DNA of 64,000 nucleotides. Origin: Bradyrhizobium cytisi. Lineage in GTDB: Bacteria; Pseudomonadota; Alphaproteobacteria; Rhizobiales; Xanthobacteraceae. The stretch is from NCBI RefSeq assembly GCF_008123515.1, contig NZ_VSSR01000023.1, positions 1-64,000 on the forward strand. The letters run 5' to 3'. The notes under the pieces were generated by a model. It worked only from the letters and a program-made list of their open reading frames with translations, was not told the DNA's origin and searched no databases. Both the position numbers and the translations under genes were made by a program. Positions 27,679-37,999 of the stretch are shown piece by piece. Positions within the stretch are counted from its first letter, which is position 1, and each line of letters begins with the position of its first letter.

Positions 27679-28191
27679 ATGCGTAACATTATGATCATCG
27701 CGGCCATCATGATCGGCCTCGGCACCTTCATGGCGCAGATGGCGGACAGGATGAGCTCGGCGTCCGCCACGTCAACGCCGCATACGACGGTTGCGGTCGC
27801 GACCACGGCGCCGGCCGGCGGCCGCAGCCTCAACATTCCCCGCGATGGCCGTGGCCACTTCCAGGCCGACGGCCGCATCGACGGCCAGCGCATCGGCTTC
27901 ATGGTCGACACCGGCGCCTCCGTGGTGGCGCTGAACGAGACCTCGGCCGCGCGCTTCGGTCTGCGTCCCTCGCGCAGCGACTACAACGCCACCGTCTCCA
28001 CCGCCAACGGCACCATCAAGGCCGCGCGCACCCGCATCGCCATGCTGGACGTCGGCGGCCTGATCGTACGCGACGTCGATGCCATGGTGCTGCCGGACGA
28101 GGCGTTGTCCGAGAACCTGCTCGGCCTCTCCTTCCTGTCCCGCCTGAAGCGCTTTGAGTATGCGAACGGTCAGATGGTGCTGGAGCAGTAG
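27679..28191 (+). CDS. Membrane-anchored retropepsin-like aspartic protease (TIGR02281 type)
   Basis: A 170-residue protein with one N-terminal membrane helix (residues 3-22), a Thr/Ala-rich stalk, and a clan-AA aspartic protease domain. The catalytic motif is VDTGAS with Asp77, and the domain ends in NLLGLSFLSRLKRFEY, typical of TIGR02281 proteins. It works as a dimer with one Asp per chain and probably faces the periplasm. The ATG at 27679 starts the membrane anchor; a GTG at 27643 is an alternative. Substrates are unknown. Confidence 0.85.
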   Translation: MRNIMIIAAIMIGLGTFMAQMADRMSSASATSTPHTTVAVATTAPAGGRSLNIPRDGRGHFQADGRIDGQRIGFMVDTGASVVALNETSAARFGLRPSRSDYNATVSTANGTIKAARTRIAMLDVGGLIVRDVDAMVLPDEALSENLLGLSFLSRLKRFEYANGQMVLEQ

Positions 28192-28372
28192 GTCCGGGCG
28201 GATGGCTGTCGGACGAATTCAATATTGCCCTGAGCGAGCCTGCTGCAGGTAACGTCTTTCCGTTACCAAACTGCCGCAATTATCGGCCATAAGCCTTCAT
28301 TCCCGCCTTCCGCTGCGGCCCGGCATTCGCTAAGGCTGCACCAATTCCTGCCTTTTTCATGAGACCGTCTCA

Positions 28373-29872
28373 ATGTTTCCCAAGCCGAAATCCGTCTTGT
28401 TGCCCAACACTTACGCCTTCGAATCCGAGCCGATGGTCAAGCCCACCGGTTTTCGCGAGTACGACGCGCGCTGGTTGTTTCAGAAGGAAATCAACCTCAT
28501 GGGCGTGCAGGCGCTCGGCATGGGGCTGGGCGCGCTGATCGCGGAACTCGGCGTCAAGCAGGAGATCGTGACCGGGCATGATTTCCGCGGCTATTCGGCC
28601 TCGATCAAATACGCGTTGATCTCCGGCCTGATGGCGGCCGGGTGCAGAGTGCACGACATCGGCCTTGCGGTGACGCCGATGGCCTATTTCGCGCAGTTCG
28701 ATCTCGACGTGCCCTGCGTCGCCATGGTCACGGCCTCGCACAACGACAATGGCTGGACCGGCGTGAAGATGGGTGCCAACCGCCCGCTGACTTTCGGCCC
28801 CGACGAGATGACGCGGCTGAAGGAGATCGTGCTCAATGCCGATTTCAAGAACAAGGCCGGCGGCTCCTACCAGTTCCACGAGAATTATCCGGCGCGCTAC
28901 ATCGCCGACCTCACCAGCCGGGCGAAGCTCAAGCGCAAGCTCAAGGTCGTCGCAGCCTGCGGCAATGGCACCGCCGGCGCGTTCGCGCCGCAGGTGCTGG
29001 ACGCTATCGGCTGCGAGGTGATCCCGCTCGACACCGAGCTCGACCATACCTTCCCGAAATACAATCCGAATCCGGAAGACATGGAGATGCTGCACGCGAT
29101 CCGCGATGCGGTGCTGCATCACAAGGCCGATGTCGGCCTCGGCTTCGACGGCGACGGCGACCGCTGCGGTGTCGTCGACAACACCGGCGAGGAGATCTTT
29201 GCCGACAAGGTTGGCGTGATGCTGGCGCGCGACATGTCGGCGATCCACAAGGATGCGCAGTTCATTGTCGACGTGAAGTCGACCGGCCTGTTCATCACCG
29301 ATCCCGTCTTGCAGAAGCAGGGCGCCAAGACCGCCTACTGGAAGACCGGCCATTCCTACATGAAGCGCCGCACCAACGAGACGGGCGCGCTTGCGGGCTT
29401 CGAGAAGTCCGGCCATTTCTTCTTCAACAAGCCGTATGGACGCGGCTATGACGACGGCCTGGTGTCGGCGATCGCGATCTGCGACATGCTCGACCGTGCG
29501 CCCGGCAAGTCGATGGCCGATCTGAAGAACGCGCTGCCGAAGACGTGGTCGTCGCCGACCATGTCGCCGCATTGCGCCGACGAAGTGAAGTACGGCGTCA
29601 TCGACCAGGTGGTGAAGCACTTCGAAGGCTTACAGGCCAAGGGCGCCAAGATCGGTGGCCAGTCGATCCGCGACCTCGTCACCGTCAACGGCGTGCGCGT
29701 CACGGTCGAGGACGGCAGCTGGGGCCTGGTGCGGGCGTCCTCCAACAAGCCGGAGCTCGTGGTCGTGGTCGAGAGCCCGGTCTCCGAGCAGCGCATGCAC
29801 GACATGTTCGAGATGGTGAACAGCGTGCTGCGCACGCATCCCGAAGTCGGCGAGTACAATCAGAAGATCTGA
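28373..29872 (+). CDS. Phosphomannomutase/phosphoglucomutase
   Basis: A 499-residue alpha-D-phosphohexomutase. The phosphoserine loop is TASHNDNGWTG with Ser122; the metal loop is GFDGDGDRCGV; the sugar loop is GALAGFEKSGHFFF; the phosphate-binding loop near the end is RASSNKPELVVVVES. It interconverts hexose 1- and 6-phosphates for nucleotide-sugar supply, in keeping with ugd 3.5 kb away. Whether mannose or glucose is preferred cannot be read from the sequence. Confidence 0.93.
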   Translation: MFPKPKSVLLPNTYAFESEPMVKPTGFREYDARWLFQKEINLMGVQALGMGLGALIAELGVKQEIVTGHDFRGYSASIKYALISGLMAAGCRVHDIGLAVTPMAYFAQFDLDVPCVAMVTASHNDNGWTGVKMGANRPLTFGPDEMTRLKEIVLNADFKNKAGGSYQFHENYPARYIADLTSRAKLKRKLKVVAACGNGTAGAFAPQVLDAIGCEVIPLDTELDHTFPKYNPNPEDMEMLHAIRDAVLHHKADVGLGFDGDGDRCGVVDNTGEEIFADKVGVMLARDMSAIHKDAQFIVDVKSTGLFITDPVLQKQGAKTAYWKTGHSYMKRRTNETGALAGFEKSGHFFFNKPYGRGYDDGLVSAIAICDMLDRAPGKSMADLKNALPKTWSSPTMSPHCADEVKYGVIDQVVKHFEGLQAKGAKIGGQSIRDLVTVNGVRVTVEDGSWGLVRASSNKPELVVVVESPVSEQRMHDMFEMVNSVLRTHPEVGEYNQKI

Positions 29873-29896
29873 GCGGCGGGGCGCGCGTTCGACACT

Positions 29897-29925
29897 GTCA
29901 TCGCCCGGTCAAGCCGGGCGATGAC
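29897..29925. repeat. Perfect 12-bp-arm hairpin between convergent genes
   Basis: GTCATCGCCCGG-tcaag-CCGGGCGATGAC lies between the phosphohexomutase and the convergent Lrp gene. It can serve as a two-way transcript end although it lacks a T tract, and it looks like another member of the dispersed GTCAT...ATGAC palindromes. Confidence 0.7.
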
Positions 29926-29950
29926 GACCTCCGTGCGGCGAGAGCAAACT

Positions 29951-30460
29951 TTAAGCCGCGACCACGGCCGGGATCGGCAGTGCCGTGACCGACTTGATCT
30001 TCTCCATCGCGAAGCGCGAGGTGACGTTCTTCAGCGGCACGGCGCTGATCAGCTTCTTGTAGAAGATGTCATAGGCCTGCATGTCCGCGACCACGACGCG
30101 CAGCATGTAATCGACGTCGCCGGCCATCCGGTAGAATTCCATCACCTCGGGCATGGCGCTGACCGCTTCGGCGAATTTCTTGAGCCAGGCGTCGGAATGA
30201 TCGGAGCTCTCCACCGACACGAACACGGAGATGCCGAGCCCGATCTTGTTCTGATCGACCAGCGCCACCCGCTTCAGGATCACGCCGTCGGCCTCCAGGC
30301 GCTGGATGCGCTTCCAGCAGGGGGTCGAGGACAGCCCGACGCGGTCGCCGATTTCGGCAACGGACAGGGAGGCATCGTCCTGGAGAACCATCAGAATCTT
30401 GCGATCGATGGCGTCGAGGCGGCGGCTGGTCTCGGGGAGTTGGACAGCGAGGTCAGTCAT
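29951..30460 (-). CDS. Lrp/AsnC-family transcriptional regulator
   Basis: A 169-residue regulator. The N-terminal helix-turn-helix (residues 15-65) contains LDAIDRKILMVLQDDASLSVAEIGDRVGLSSTPCWKR-type sequence, followed by an AsnC/RAM ligand domain with GDVDYMLRVVVADMQAYDIFY. Such proteins form octamers that sense amino acids. Target and ligand are not evident; the neighbouring genes run convergent or away. Confidence 0.93.
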   Translation of the reverse strand: MTDLAVQLPETSRRLDAIDRKILMVLQDDASLSVAEIGDRVGLSSTPCWKRIQRLEADGVILKRVALVDQNKIGLGISVFVSVESSDHSDAWLKKFAEAVSAMPEVMEFYRMAGDVDYMLRVVVADMQAYDIFYKKLISAVPLKNVTSRFAMEKIKSVTALPIPAVVAA

Positions 30461-30558
30461 TTTGAAGAACTTTGTTCCATTTCAGGGGCTGATTTCACTG
30501 ATATAGAGAAAATCCTTCCACAGCAAGTCCATATTCTCGGCGTGTCCGTGGAATCGCT

Positions 30559-31482
30559 CTAGCGCTCGCTTCGCAAAAACTCTTCAACTTCAATGCGTTG
30601 CGGGGCGACGAGGCCACCGCCATGGCGCGTGCATTTCAGCGCGGCGGCCGCCGCGGCGAATCGCAGCGCCTCTCGCACGCCGCCGCCCTCGGCAAGCCGA
30701 AGCGTGAAGGTGCCGTGGAAGACGTCGCCAGCGCCCAGCGTATCGACGGCCTCAACCGGGAAGGCCGGCGTCTCCTCCAGCGTGCCCGCCGCGTTCAGCC
30801 AGATCGTGCCGCGTGGGCCGCGGGTGGCGGCGAGCAAGGCGGACGTCAGCCCGGCCAGCCGCTTCAAGGCCTCGCCGTCGTCAGCGACGCCGGCGGTTTC
30901 CTGGACCTGCTTGCTGGAGAACAGCAGATGCGAGGCGGCCGTAAGCAGGCCGTCAGCCGGCGCCATCGCGCGGTCGACGCCGACGATGACCGGAATACCG
31001 CGCCGGCGCGCCTCCGTGCAGAGATCGATGCAGAAGGCGCCGCAGCGGCTTTCGACGAGGACAGCCTGACAACCGGCGAGGAGCTCGTCGGCATCCGATA
31101 GCTTCACGGTCCACAGCGCGGGATCGCGATAGATCGTCAGCGTTCGTTCGCCGGTCGCGTCGATGATGATCGCAGAGACGGGCGTGGCCACGCCCGGCAT
31201 GCGCACGATATGCCTGATGTCGATGCCCTCGGCGGTCATCCGCTCGAGGATGAAGCTGCTCGACGTCTCCCGTGCATCGCCCATCGGCCCGGCAAACGCG
31301 ACACTGCCGCCGAGCCGCGCCATCGCGATGGCGGCATTGAGCGCATTGCCGCCGCAGATCTCGGCAAGATGCGTGGCGTTGGCCTTGCTGCCGTGCTCCG
31401 GCACGGCCTCGACCCGAAAGGTGAGGTCGCGCACGGGAATGCCGATGCAGAGGATGCGCGGCGCGATCCCTGATGCAGCCAT
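30559..31482 (-). CDS. PfkB-family carbohydrate kinase
   Basis: A 307-residue ribokinase-like sugar or nucleoside kinase. The N-terminal GGNALNAAIAMARLGG and the C-terminal DTLGAGDVFHGTF are the two PfkB signatures; the Asp of GAGD is the catalytic base. It is the last gene of the HIT-nudC-pfkB run, starting six bases after the nudC stop. The sugar substrate is unknown. Confidence 0.9.
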   Translation of the reverse strand: MAASGIAPRILCIGIPVRDLTFRVEAVPEHGSKANATHLAEICGGNALNAAIAMARLGGSVAFAGPMGDARETSSSFILERMTAEGIDIRHIVRMPGVATPVSAIIIDATGERTLTIYRDPALWTVKLSDADELLAGCQAVLVESRCGAFCIDLCTEARRRGIPVIVGVDRAMAPADGLLTAASHLLFSSKQVQETAGVADDGEALKRLAGLTSALLAATRGPRGTIWLNAAGTLEETPAFPVEAVDTLGAGDVFHGTFTLRLAEGGGVREALRFAAAAAALKCTRHGGGLVAPQRIEVEEFLRSER

Positions 31483-31488
31483 CGGCGA

Positions 31489-32427
31489 TCAGCTCTTGTT
31501 GTGCACCCAGCGGCCGAGCAGATGATGCGCGATGGCGAAAGGGTGCGGGCCGGCGAGCCCGTCGGGATGCGTCCGCGTCAGCATCAGCGCCGCCTCCTCG
31601 CGCGTGAACCAGCGCGCGTCTTCCAGTTCGGAACGATCGACGACGACGTCCTCGTTCAAGGCCCGCGCGCTGCAACCGATCATCAGGGATGACGGATAGG
31701 GCCAGGGCTGGGTCATGTAATATTGCACGTCGGTGCAGCGGATGCCTGATTCCTCGAGGATCTCGCGGCGCACCGCGTCCTCGATGGTCTCGGCGGCCTC
31801 GACGAAACCGGCGAGACAGGAATACATGCCCGGCGGAAACTGCTTCTGACGGCCGAGCAGGCATTTTTCGCCTGACGCGACCAGCATGATCACGACCGGA
31901 TCGGTGCGCGGAAAGTGCTCGGCCTTGCAGGCCGGGCACTCGCGCTTCCAGCCGCCTTCCTTCATCGCACTGCGCGTGCCGCAATTGGCGCAATAGCCGT
32001 GGCGCTGGTGCCAGCTCACCATCGACTTCGCCATCGCGATCGCCGACAGCTCCTCGGGCGGGATTGCGCCTTGCATCGCCATGCCGCGCAGCTCGGTGAC
32101 GGTAAAGTCCTCGCGGCCGATCAGCTTCTCGGCGGCGGCCTGAGCGAGGCCCATGCCGAAGATCGCCGCGCCGTCACGCAGCCCTAAGAAGATCGTGCCG
32201 GGATTGGCCCCGCTTTTCAGCGCCTCGTCGATTCCCAGCAGCGCGCGCGTCTTGTCGCCGTCGCGCTTCACCAGCAGCGAGTCGCGGTAGATGACATAGG
32301 CGCGCGACGACGGCTTCTGCTCCATTGCGAACAGTTTTTCGTCATCGCGGCGCAGATGCGCGGCGCGATCGAGGACGTTGGTGACGAAGGCCGGTTGCCC
32401 CAGCGGAAACGAGTCGAATGCTGACAT
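31489..32427 (-). CDS. nudC: NAD(+) diphosphatase NudC
   Basis: A 312-residue Nudix enzyme that splits NADH and NAD-capped RNA. A four-Cys zinc site (CANCG...CPAC) precedes the Nudix box GFVEAAETIEDAVRREILEE(SG), and TQPWPYPSS matches the NudC-specific SQPWPFPxS motif. The ATG at 32427 is preferred to an in-frame TTG five codons earlier. It lies 11 bases after the HIT gene and before pfkB, so the three are probably one operon of nucleotide turnover. Confidence 0.95.
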   Translation of the reverse strand: MSAFDSFPLGQPAFVTNVLDRAAHLRRDDEKLFAMEQKPSSRAYVIYRDSLLVKRDGDKTRALLGIDEALKSGANPGTIFLGLRDGAAIFGMGLAQAAAEKLIGREDFTVTELRGMAMQGAIPPEELSAIAMAKSMVSWHQRHGYCANCGTRSAMKEGGWKRECPACKAEHFPRTDPVVIMLVASGEKCLLGRQKQFPPGMYSCLAGFVEAAETIEDAVRREILEESGIRCTDVQYYMTQPWPYPSSLMIGCSARALNEDVVVDRSELEDARWFTREEAALMLTRTHPDGLAGPHPFAIAHHLLGRWVHNKS

Positions 32428-32438
32428 TTCTTGTTCTT

Positions 32439-32858
32439 TCAACCCAACCAGATTTTTCGGCGAAGCGCGCTGATGAAATTCTGTACTTCAGTGGCGTCAT
32501 GCGCCAGGGGCGGCATCACGCCCCAGACCGGCCGTGGCCAGGCGGCGTCACCGGTGCGGCGTGCAATGATATGAACGTGAAGCTGCGGCACGAGATTGCC
32601 GAGCGCTGCGACGTTGAGCTTGTCGCATTTGGTGATCTCCTTCAGCGCGCGCGAGACGCGGGAGATCTCGGTCATCAGCTGTGCCTGCTGGACCTCGTCG
32701 AGATCGATGATCTCGACCGCGTCGGCGCGCCGCGGCACCAGCAGCAGCCAGGGATAATGCGCGTCCTTGATAACGAGCACTTTCGACAGCGGCAAATCAC
32801 CGATGTCGATGGTGTCCTCTTTCAGGCGGGAGTGCAGCGACCAGGCGGGATCTGACAT
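32439..32858 (-). CDS. HIT-family nucleotide hydrolase/transferase
   Basis: A 139-residue HIT protein. The active motif is VPQLHVHIIAR, with Gln where many HIT proteins have the first His of HxHxH. ARRTGDAAWPRPVWG after it is typical of a proteobacterial subgroup. Members hydrolyse nucleoside phosphoramidates or dinucleotides. It is first in the HIT-nudC-pfkB run; its upstream neighbour is the group II intron remnant. Confidence 0.88.
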   Translation of the reverse strand: MSDPAWSLHSRLKEDTIDIGDLPLSKVLVIKDAHYPWLLLVPRRADAVEIIDLDEVQQAQLMTEISRVSRALKEITKCDKLNVAALGNLVPQLHVHIIARRTGDAAWPRPVWGVMPPLAHDATEVQNFISALRRKIWLG

Positions 32859-32909
32859 ATGCGTTTCCGGAATGCCCGATGGGAGCGGGCGCGTCTGGTT
32901 GGACCATAC

Positions 32910-33130
32910 GATACGGGGTCAGTCGAGGGAAGGTTGAGGCTCCGCAGGTCCCACATGCTCTGTTGTCGTCTCGGCGAAGCAGGCTGTGTGAGAAGTCGCG
33001 GCTATTGCGCCGGGTAGGCCGGGGCGGATGCGCGGTAAGAATCCCTGTCCAACGACTGAAGAGCCGTATGCGGGAGAACCGCCCGTAAGGTTCGGAGGGG
33101 GACGCCAAAAGCCTTCCTTACCCCTGTCAA
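32910..33130 (+). mobile_element. Group II intron 3'-end remnant (domains V-VI)
   Basis: GAGCCGTATGCGGGAGAACC, running on to GGTTC (33061-33093), matches the catalytic domain V hairpin of bacterial group II introns. It has the AGC triad and a short GAGA-type loop, but carries at least one deletion and altered pairs against the usual form. It is followed by a GGAGGGGG...ACCCCTGTCAA stem resembling domain VI and the intron 3' end near 33130. No reverse transcriptase or 5' end is visible; the left limit is a guess. This appears to be a dead fragment, and it accounts for most of the 312-base gap without a gene (32859-33170). Confidence 0.7.
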
Positions 33131-33170
33131 GTGGAGCTTGAGGCGGTTTGAACCCTACGCGCTGAAGCTC

Positions 33171-33632
33171 TTACGCCACCTGATGCACGTCGATCACCAC
33201 GCGGTCGGCATGTCGCGCTGCTGAGCCGACAAAAATGTGCTCCATCAGCCAGCGATACTTCTCGTGTCCCGTCTCGAACTTCGGGACCGTGCGGAAATAG
33301 ATCAGCTTGGGATCGACCGGCTCGCCGCGCTTGAGCTTTTGCAGCAGGTCGACCGGGCCGAAGCGCATGCCCTTGTTCTCGACATAGACGACGGCGCCGT
33401 CGTCGGTCTCGAAGGCGTATTTGGCTTCGAGATCGATCAGCTCGGTGGGGCGGATGGTCTGGAAGTCGGCGCCGAACGGGAGCACCTTGCCGGTGATCGC
33501 ACCCTTCACCTCGCCGCCGATGATCGGAATGATGCGGCGGACGCCGATGCCGGTTTCGCCGGCGGTGATGACGTCGCCGATTTCAGCGGTGATGGTGAAG
33601 ACGTATTTCGTCTCGAGCGTCGGTGTGGTCAT
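33171..33632 (-). CDS. DUF3237 family protein
   Basis: A 153-residue single-domain protein with the DUF3237 pattern: GETGIGVRRIIPIIGGEVKG, LPFGADFQTIRP, and DPKLIYFRTVPKFETG near the C-terminus. No signal peptide. The function of the family is unknown; members often sit beside TRAP transporters or aromatic/acid catabolism genes. It starts 10 bases after the stop of the TRAP large permease, so it is probably the last gene of that operon. Confidence 0.85.
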   Translation of the reverse strand: MTTPTLETKYVFTITAEIGDVITAGETGIGVRRIIPIIGGEVKGAITGKVLPFGADFQTIRPTELIDLEAKYAFETDDGAVVYVENKGMRFGPVDLLQKLKRGEPVDPKLIYFRTVPKFETGHEKYRWLMEHIFVGSAARHADRVVIDVHQVA

Positions 33633-33642
33633 CGCTTCACCT

Positions 33643-34962
33643 TCAATGCGCCATCATGCGCGTCGGCAACCAGGTCGCCAGCAACGGGAACGCGATCAAA
33701 ATCACCAGACGCACCAAGTCGGTCGCCACGAACGGGATCACGCCCTTGAAGATGGTGGAGAATGAGACGTCCTTCACCACGCTCTTGATGACAAAGACGT
33801 TCATGCCGACCGGCGGATGGATCAGGCCGAGCTCGACGGTCATGACGATGATGACGCCGAACCAGATCGGATCGAAGCCGAGATGCGTGATGACCGGGAA
33901 GATGATCGGCACGGTCAGGATGATCATCGCCATGGCATCCATCAGGCAGCCGAGCACGAGATACATCACCATGATCAGCGCCAGCACGCCGTAGGGGCCC
34001 AGGCCCAGGCCGGTGAGGAATTCCGTCACCTTTTGCGGCGTCTGCGTCACCGTGAGGAAATAGCCGAAGATCAGCGCGCCGATCAGTACGGTGAACACGG
34101 CCGCCGCCGTGCGCGTCGCCTGGAGCAGCGAGGCCAGAATCTTCTCCCGATCGAGCCGGCCCGTAAGCACGCCGATGATGAAGGCACCGGTGGCCCCGAC
34201 GCCGCCGGCTTCCGTCGGCGTGAAGCGCGGCAGGAACGGCAGGCCGTAAAGGCCACCGATCACGAACACGAACAACAGCACCGGCGCCCAGATGTCCTTC
34301 AGGCCGGCAAAGCGCTCTCGCCAGGGCAGCACTTTGCCCTTGGGCAGGAAGTCGGGGCGGAAATAGCCGATCAGGAAGATCGTGATCATGTACATGGTCA
34401 TCGCCAGCAGGCCCGGAATGATGCCGGCGATGAAGAGTTTTCCGATGTCCTGCTCGGTGATGATGCCGTAAACCGCGAGCACGGTGGAGGGCGGCAGCAT
34501 CGCACCCAGCGTGCCGCCGGCCGCGATCACGCCGGTAGCAAAGGACTGCGGATAGCCGAAGCGGCGCATCTCGGGGTAGGCGACCGCGGAGAACGTCGCG
34601 GCGGTTGCGACCGACGAGCCGCAGATCGCGGCAAAGCCGCCGCAGGCGCCGACGGTGGCAATGCCGAGGCCGCCGCGCAAGTGCCCGACAAAGCCGTTGG
34701 CGGCGCGGAACAACTCGCGGCTCATGCCGGAATTGCTGACGAAGGAGCCCATCAGCAGAAACATCGGGATGACACCGAAAGTGTAGTCGGTGACCGTGCG
34801 CATCGAGGTCTGGCCGACCAGCTTCAGCGCCGGCGTTGCGCCGACCAGATAGGAGAAGCCGGAGACGCCGACGAGGCCCATCGCCATGCCGACGGGTACG
34901 CGCAGCAGCATCAGCGCGAACAGGGAAACGAAGCCGAGAACGGCGACGGCATCGGTGCTCAT
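33643..34962 (-). CDS. TRAP transporter large permease (DctM-like)
   Basis: A 439-residue inner-membrane protein with about 12 hydrophobic segments. It starts MSTDAVAVLGFVSLFALMLL and contains GGFAAICGSSVATAATFSAVA and the late VPVIFPVITHLGFDPIWFGV-like block of DctM. It forms the sodium-driven channel half of the TRAP system. The frame remains open upstream across the small permease gene in another reading frame, but that extension is not real. It starts two bases after the small permease stop. Confidence 0.94.
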   Translation of the reverse strand: MSTDAVAVLGFVSLFALMLLRVPVGMAMGLVGVSGFSYLVGATPALKLVGQTSMRTVTDYTFGVIPMFLLMGSFVSNSGMSRELFRAANGFVGHLRGGLGIATVGACGGFAAICGSSVATAATFSAVAYPEMRRFGYPQSFATGVIAAGGTLGAMLPPSTVLAVYGIITEQDIGKLFIAGIIPGLLAMTMYMITIFLIGYFRPDFLPKGKVLPWRERFAGLKDIWAPVLLFVFVIGGLYGLPFLPRFTPTEAGGVGATGAFIIGVLTGRLDREKILASLLQATRTAAAVFTVLIGALIFGYFLTVTQTPQKVTEFLTGLGLGPYGVLALIMVMYLVLGCLMDAMAMIILTVPIIFPVITHLGFDPIWFGVIIVMTVELGLIHPPVGMNVFVIKSVVKDVSFSTIFKGVIPFVATDLVRLVILIAFPLLATWLPTRMMAH

Positions 34963-34964
34963 GA

Positions 34965-35471
34965 TTACTCCGTCGCCTTCAGCTTGGGGTCGTGCATGTC
35001 TTCGGGATGGAAGATCAATCGGTAAGTGCGGATCGCGATCAGCAGCACGGCCGAGACGTCGCCGATCCAGGCGATCGCGAAGAACGGCCATGTCGGCATG
35101 TGCATGTCGAAGGTCTGGACGTTGTCCTTGTAGGTGCCGCGCACCTTGTCGAACAATGTCCACGTCTGAACCGTGACCACGAACAGCAGCACCAACGTTG
35201 CGAACACGTCGATCCAGCGCTGGTAGCGCGGGCCGACATTGCCCCAGACCAGGTCGACGGTGATGTGCGTGCCGCGATAGGAGGTCGCGGCGATGCCCCA
35301 GAAAATGAGGATGCCAAGCAGCATGCGGCCGATGTCGAAACTGTCGGGAATCGAATAGTTCAGCGTGTTGCGCAGCAGCACCGACAGGAAGATGTCGAGC
35401 GCGACGATGCCGACGAACGCGGCAGCGATCCATTCGATCGAGTCGATGACGCGATCCATCCAGCGCTTCAT
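34965..35471 (-). CDS. TRAP transporter small permease (DctQ-like)
   Basis: A 168-residue inner-membrane protein with four helices and the DctQ pattern RNTLNYSIPDSFDIGRMLLGILIFWGIAATSYRG-like, including the R..G-THI motif after helix 2. It pairs with the large permease encoded immediately downstream. A strong hairpin (35500-35529) separates it from the solute-binding-protein gene. Confidence 0.92.
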   Translation of the reverse strand: MKRWMDRVIDSIEWIAAAFVGIVALDIFLSVLLRNTLNYSIPDSFDIGRMLLGILIFWGIAATSYRGTHITVDLVWGNVGPRYQRWIDVFATLVLLFVVTVQTWTLFDKVRGTYKDNVQTFDMHMPTWPFFAIAWIGDVSAVLLIAIRTYRLIFHPEDMHDPKLKATE

Positions 35472-35499
35472 GGGTGGAGGGTCCTCAAATTTGCAGGAA

Positions 35500-35529
35500 A
35501 GCGGCGGCGGGAGGATTCCCGCCGCCGCT
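35500..35529 (-). terminator. Intercistronic hairpin after the TRAP binding-protein gene
   Basis: AGCGGCGGCGGGA and TCCCGCCGCCGCT form a perfect 13-bp stem with a 4-base loop, 15 bases past the dctP-like stop and 28 bases before the small permease start. On the transcribed strand a short TTTCC follows. It probably lets most transcripts end or be trimmed after the binding protein, so that it is made in excess over the permeases. Confidence 0.75.
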
Positions 35530-35544
35530 CTGTTTCGGTGAAAA

Positions 35545-36561
35545 CTACTCCGTCAGCGCGTTGTATTTCTTCAGCGAGGCCTTCAAATCCGCCAGCGCGG
35601 CGTCGGGATCGACGCCGGCCTTCTTGGCGCCATCACCCCAGGTCTTGACCAGCGGCTCGGCCGCCTTCTTCCAGGCGGCGGTCTGATCCGCTGTCAGCTT
35701 GTAGACCTCGTGACCTTCTTCCGCCTTCACCTTGTCGATGCCGGCATCCTCGAACTTGCCCCAGTGCTCGCCGACAACGCCCGCCATCTCGGTCGAGCAG
35801 TTCTTGTCGATCGCGGCCTTCTGCTTGTCGGACATCGCGTCGTACTTGTCCTTGTTCATCACGAACACGAAGGTCGTCGTATAGAGCGGGGCCTCCATAT
35901 GGTACTTCGTCACCTTGTCGATGCCGAACAGCACCAGCGAGCCCCAGGGGAACGTCACGCCGTCGGCGACGCCGCGCTCGATGATGTCGCGCACTTCAGG
36001 TGCCGACGATTGCACGTTGGTGCCGCCGAGCGCGGTGACGAAGTTCGCCATGGTGGCGTGAGCCGGGCGGATCTTCATGCCCTTCACGTCCTCCGGCATC
36101 ACGATCTTCTTGGTGCGGGAGTGGAAGGAGGAGGGCGAGTGGACGAAGGCGAGGCAGTATTTGACGTCCTTCATCTCCTTCTCGGCATATTTGCGGTACC
36201 AGGCGTCAAGCCCCATCGAGCCGCCCTTGGCGTCCGAGATCAGGAACGGCAATTCGCCGGCACCGACGATCGGAAAGCGGCCGGGCTGGTAGCCGGGATT
36301 GACGTAGGTGACGTCGGCAATGCCGTCGCGCGCCATGTCGTAATGGTCAAAAGCCTTGCCGAGCTGCTGGGCCGGAAACACCTTGCCCTTGATGGTGCCG
36401 CCTGAGTCCTTCTCGACCGCGGCCGCCCAGTCTTCCAGCGATTTCTGCAGCGGATGCGAGGCCGGCACCCAATGCGAGATCTTCAGGTCGAAGGTCTTGT
36501 CCTGCGCGAACGCAGGCGTCACGCTTGCTGCCAGCAGCAAAGCCAGACAGGCTTTCCTCAT
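35545..36561 (-). CDS. TRAP transporter solute-binding protein (DctP-like)
   Basis: A 338-residue periplasmic binding protein with a Sec signal peptide (MRKACLALLLAASVTPAFAQ). The DctP fold includes FPAQQLGKAFDHYDMARDG and KGMKIRPAHATMANFVTALGG with the substrate-carboxylate Arg region. The start at 36561 is set by the signal peptide and GGGAG upstream. The ligand is unknown; being divergent from pobA, an aromatic acid such as 4-hydroxybenzoate is one guess. Confidence 0.93.
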   Translation of the reverse strand: MRKACLALLLAASVTPAFAQDKTFDLKISHWVPASHPLQKSLEDWAAAVEKDSGGTIKGKVFPAQQLGKAFDHYDMARDGIADVTYVNPGYQPGRFPIVGAGELPFLISDAKGGSMGLDAWYRKYAEKEMKDVKYCLAFVHSPSSFHSRTKKIVMPEDVKGMKIRPAHATMANFVTALGGTNVQSSAPEVRDIIERGVADGVTFPWGSLVLFGIDKVTKYHMEAPLYTTTFVFVMNKDKYDAMSDKQKAAIDKNCSTEMAGVVGEHWGKFEDAGIDKVKAEEGHEVYKLTADQTAAWKKAAEPLVKTWGDGAKKAGVDPDAALADLKASLKKYNALTE

Positions 36562-36615
36562 CGGTCGTGTCTCCCTCTTTTCGACGGCGGGCTGCGCTGG
36601 CCCAGCCTCATTAAT

Positions 36616-37987
<1,372 letters not shown>

Positions 37988-37999
37988 GCGGCGGAGACG

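Noticed and set aside
32879-33088. Small plus-strand protein of 69 residues
   Set aside because: It overlaps the group II intron remnant; the sequence is explained by RNA structure, not coding.
33643-35433. One 596-residue fused TRAP protein
   Set aside because: The upstream 157 residues are an out-of-frame reading of the small permease gene; the real large permease starts at 34962.
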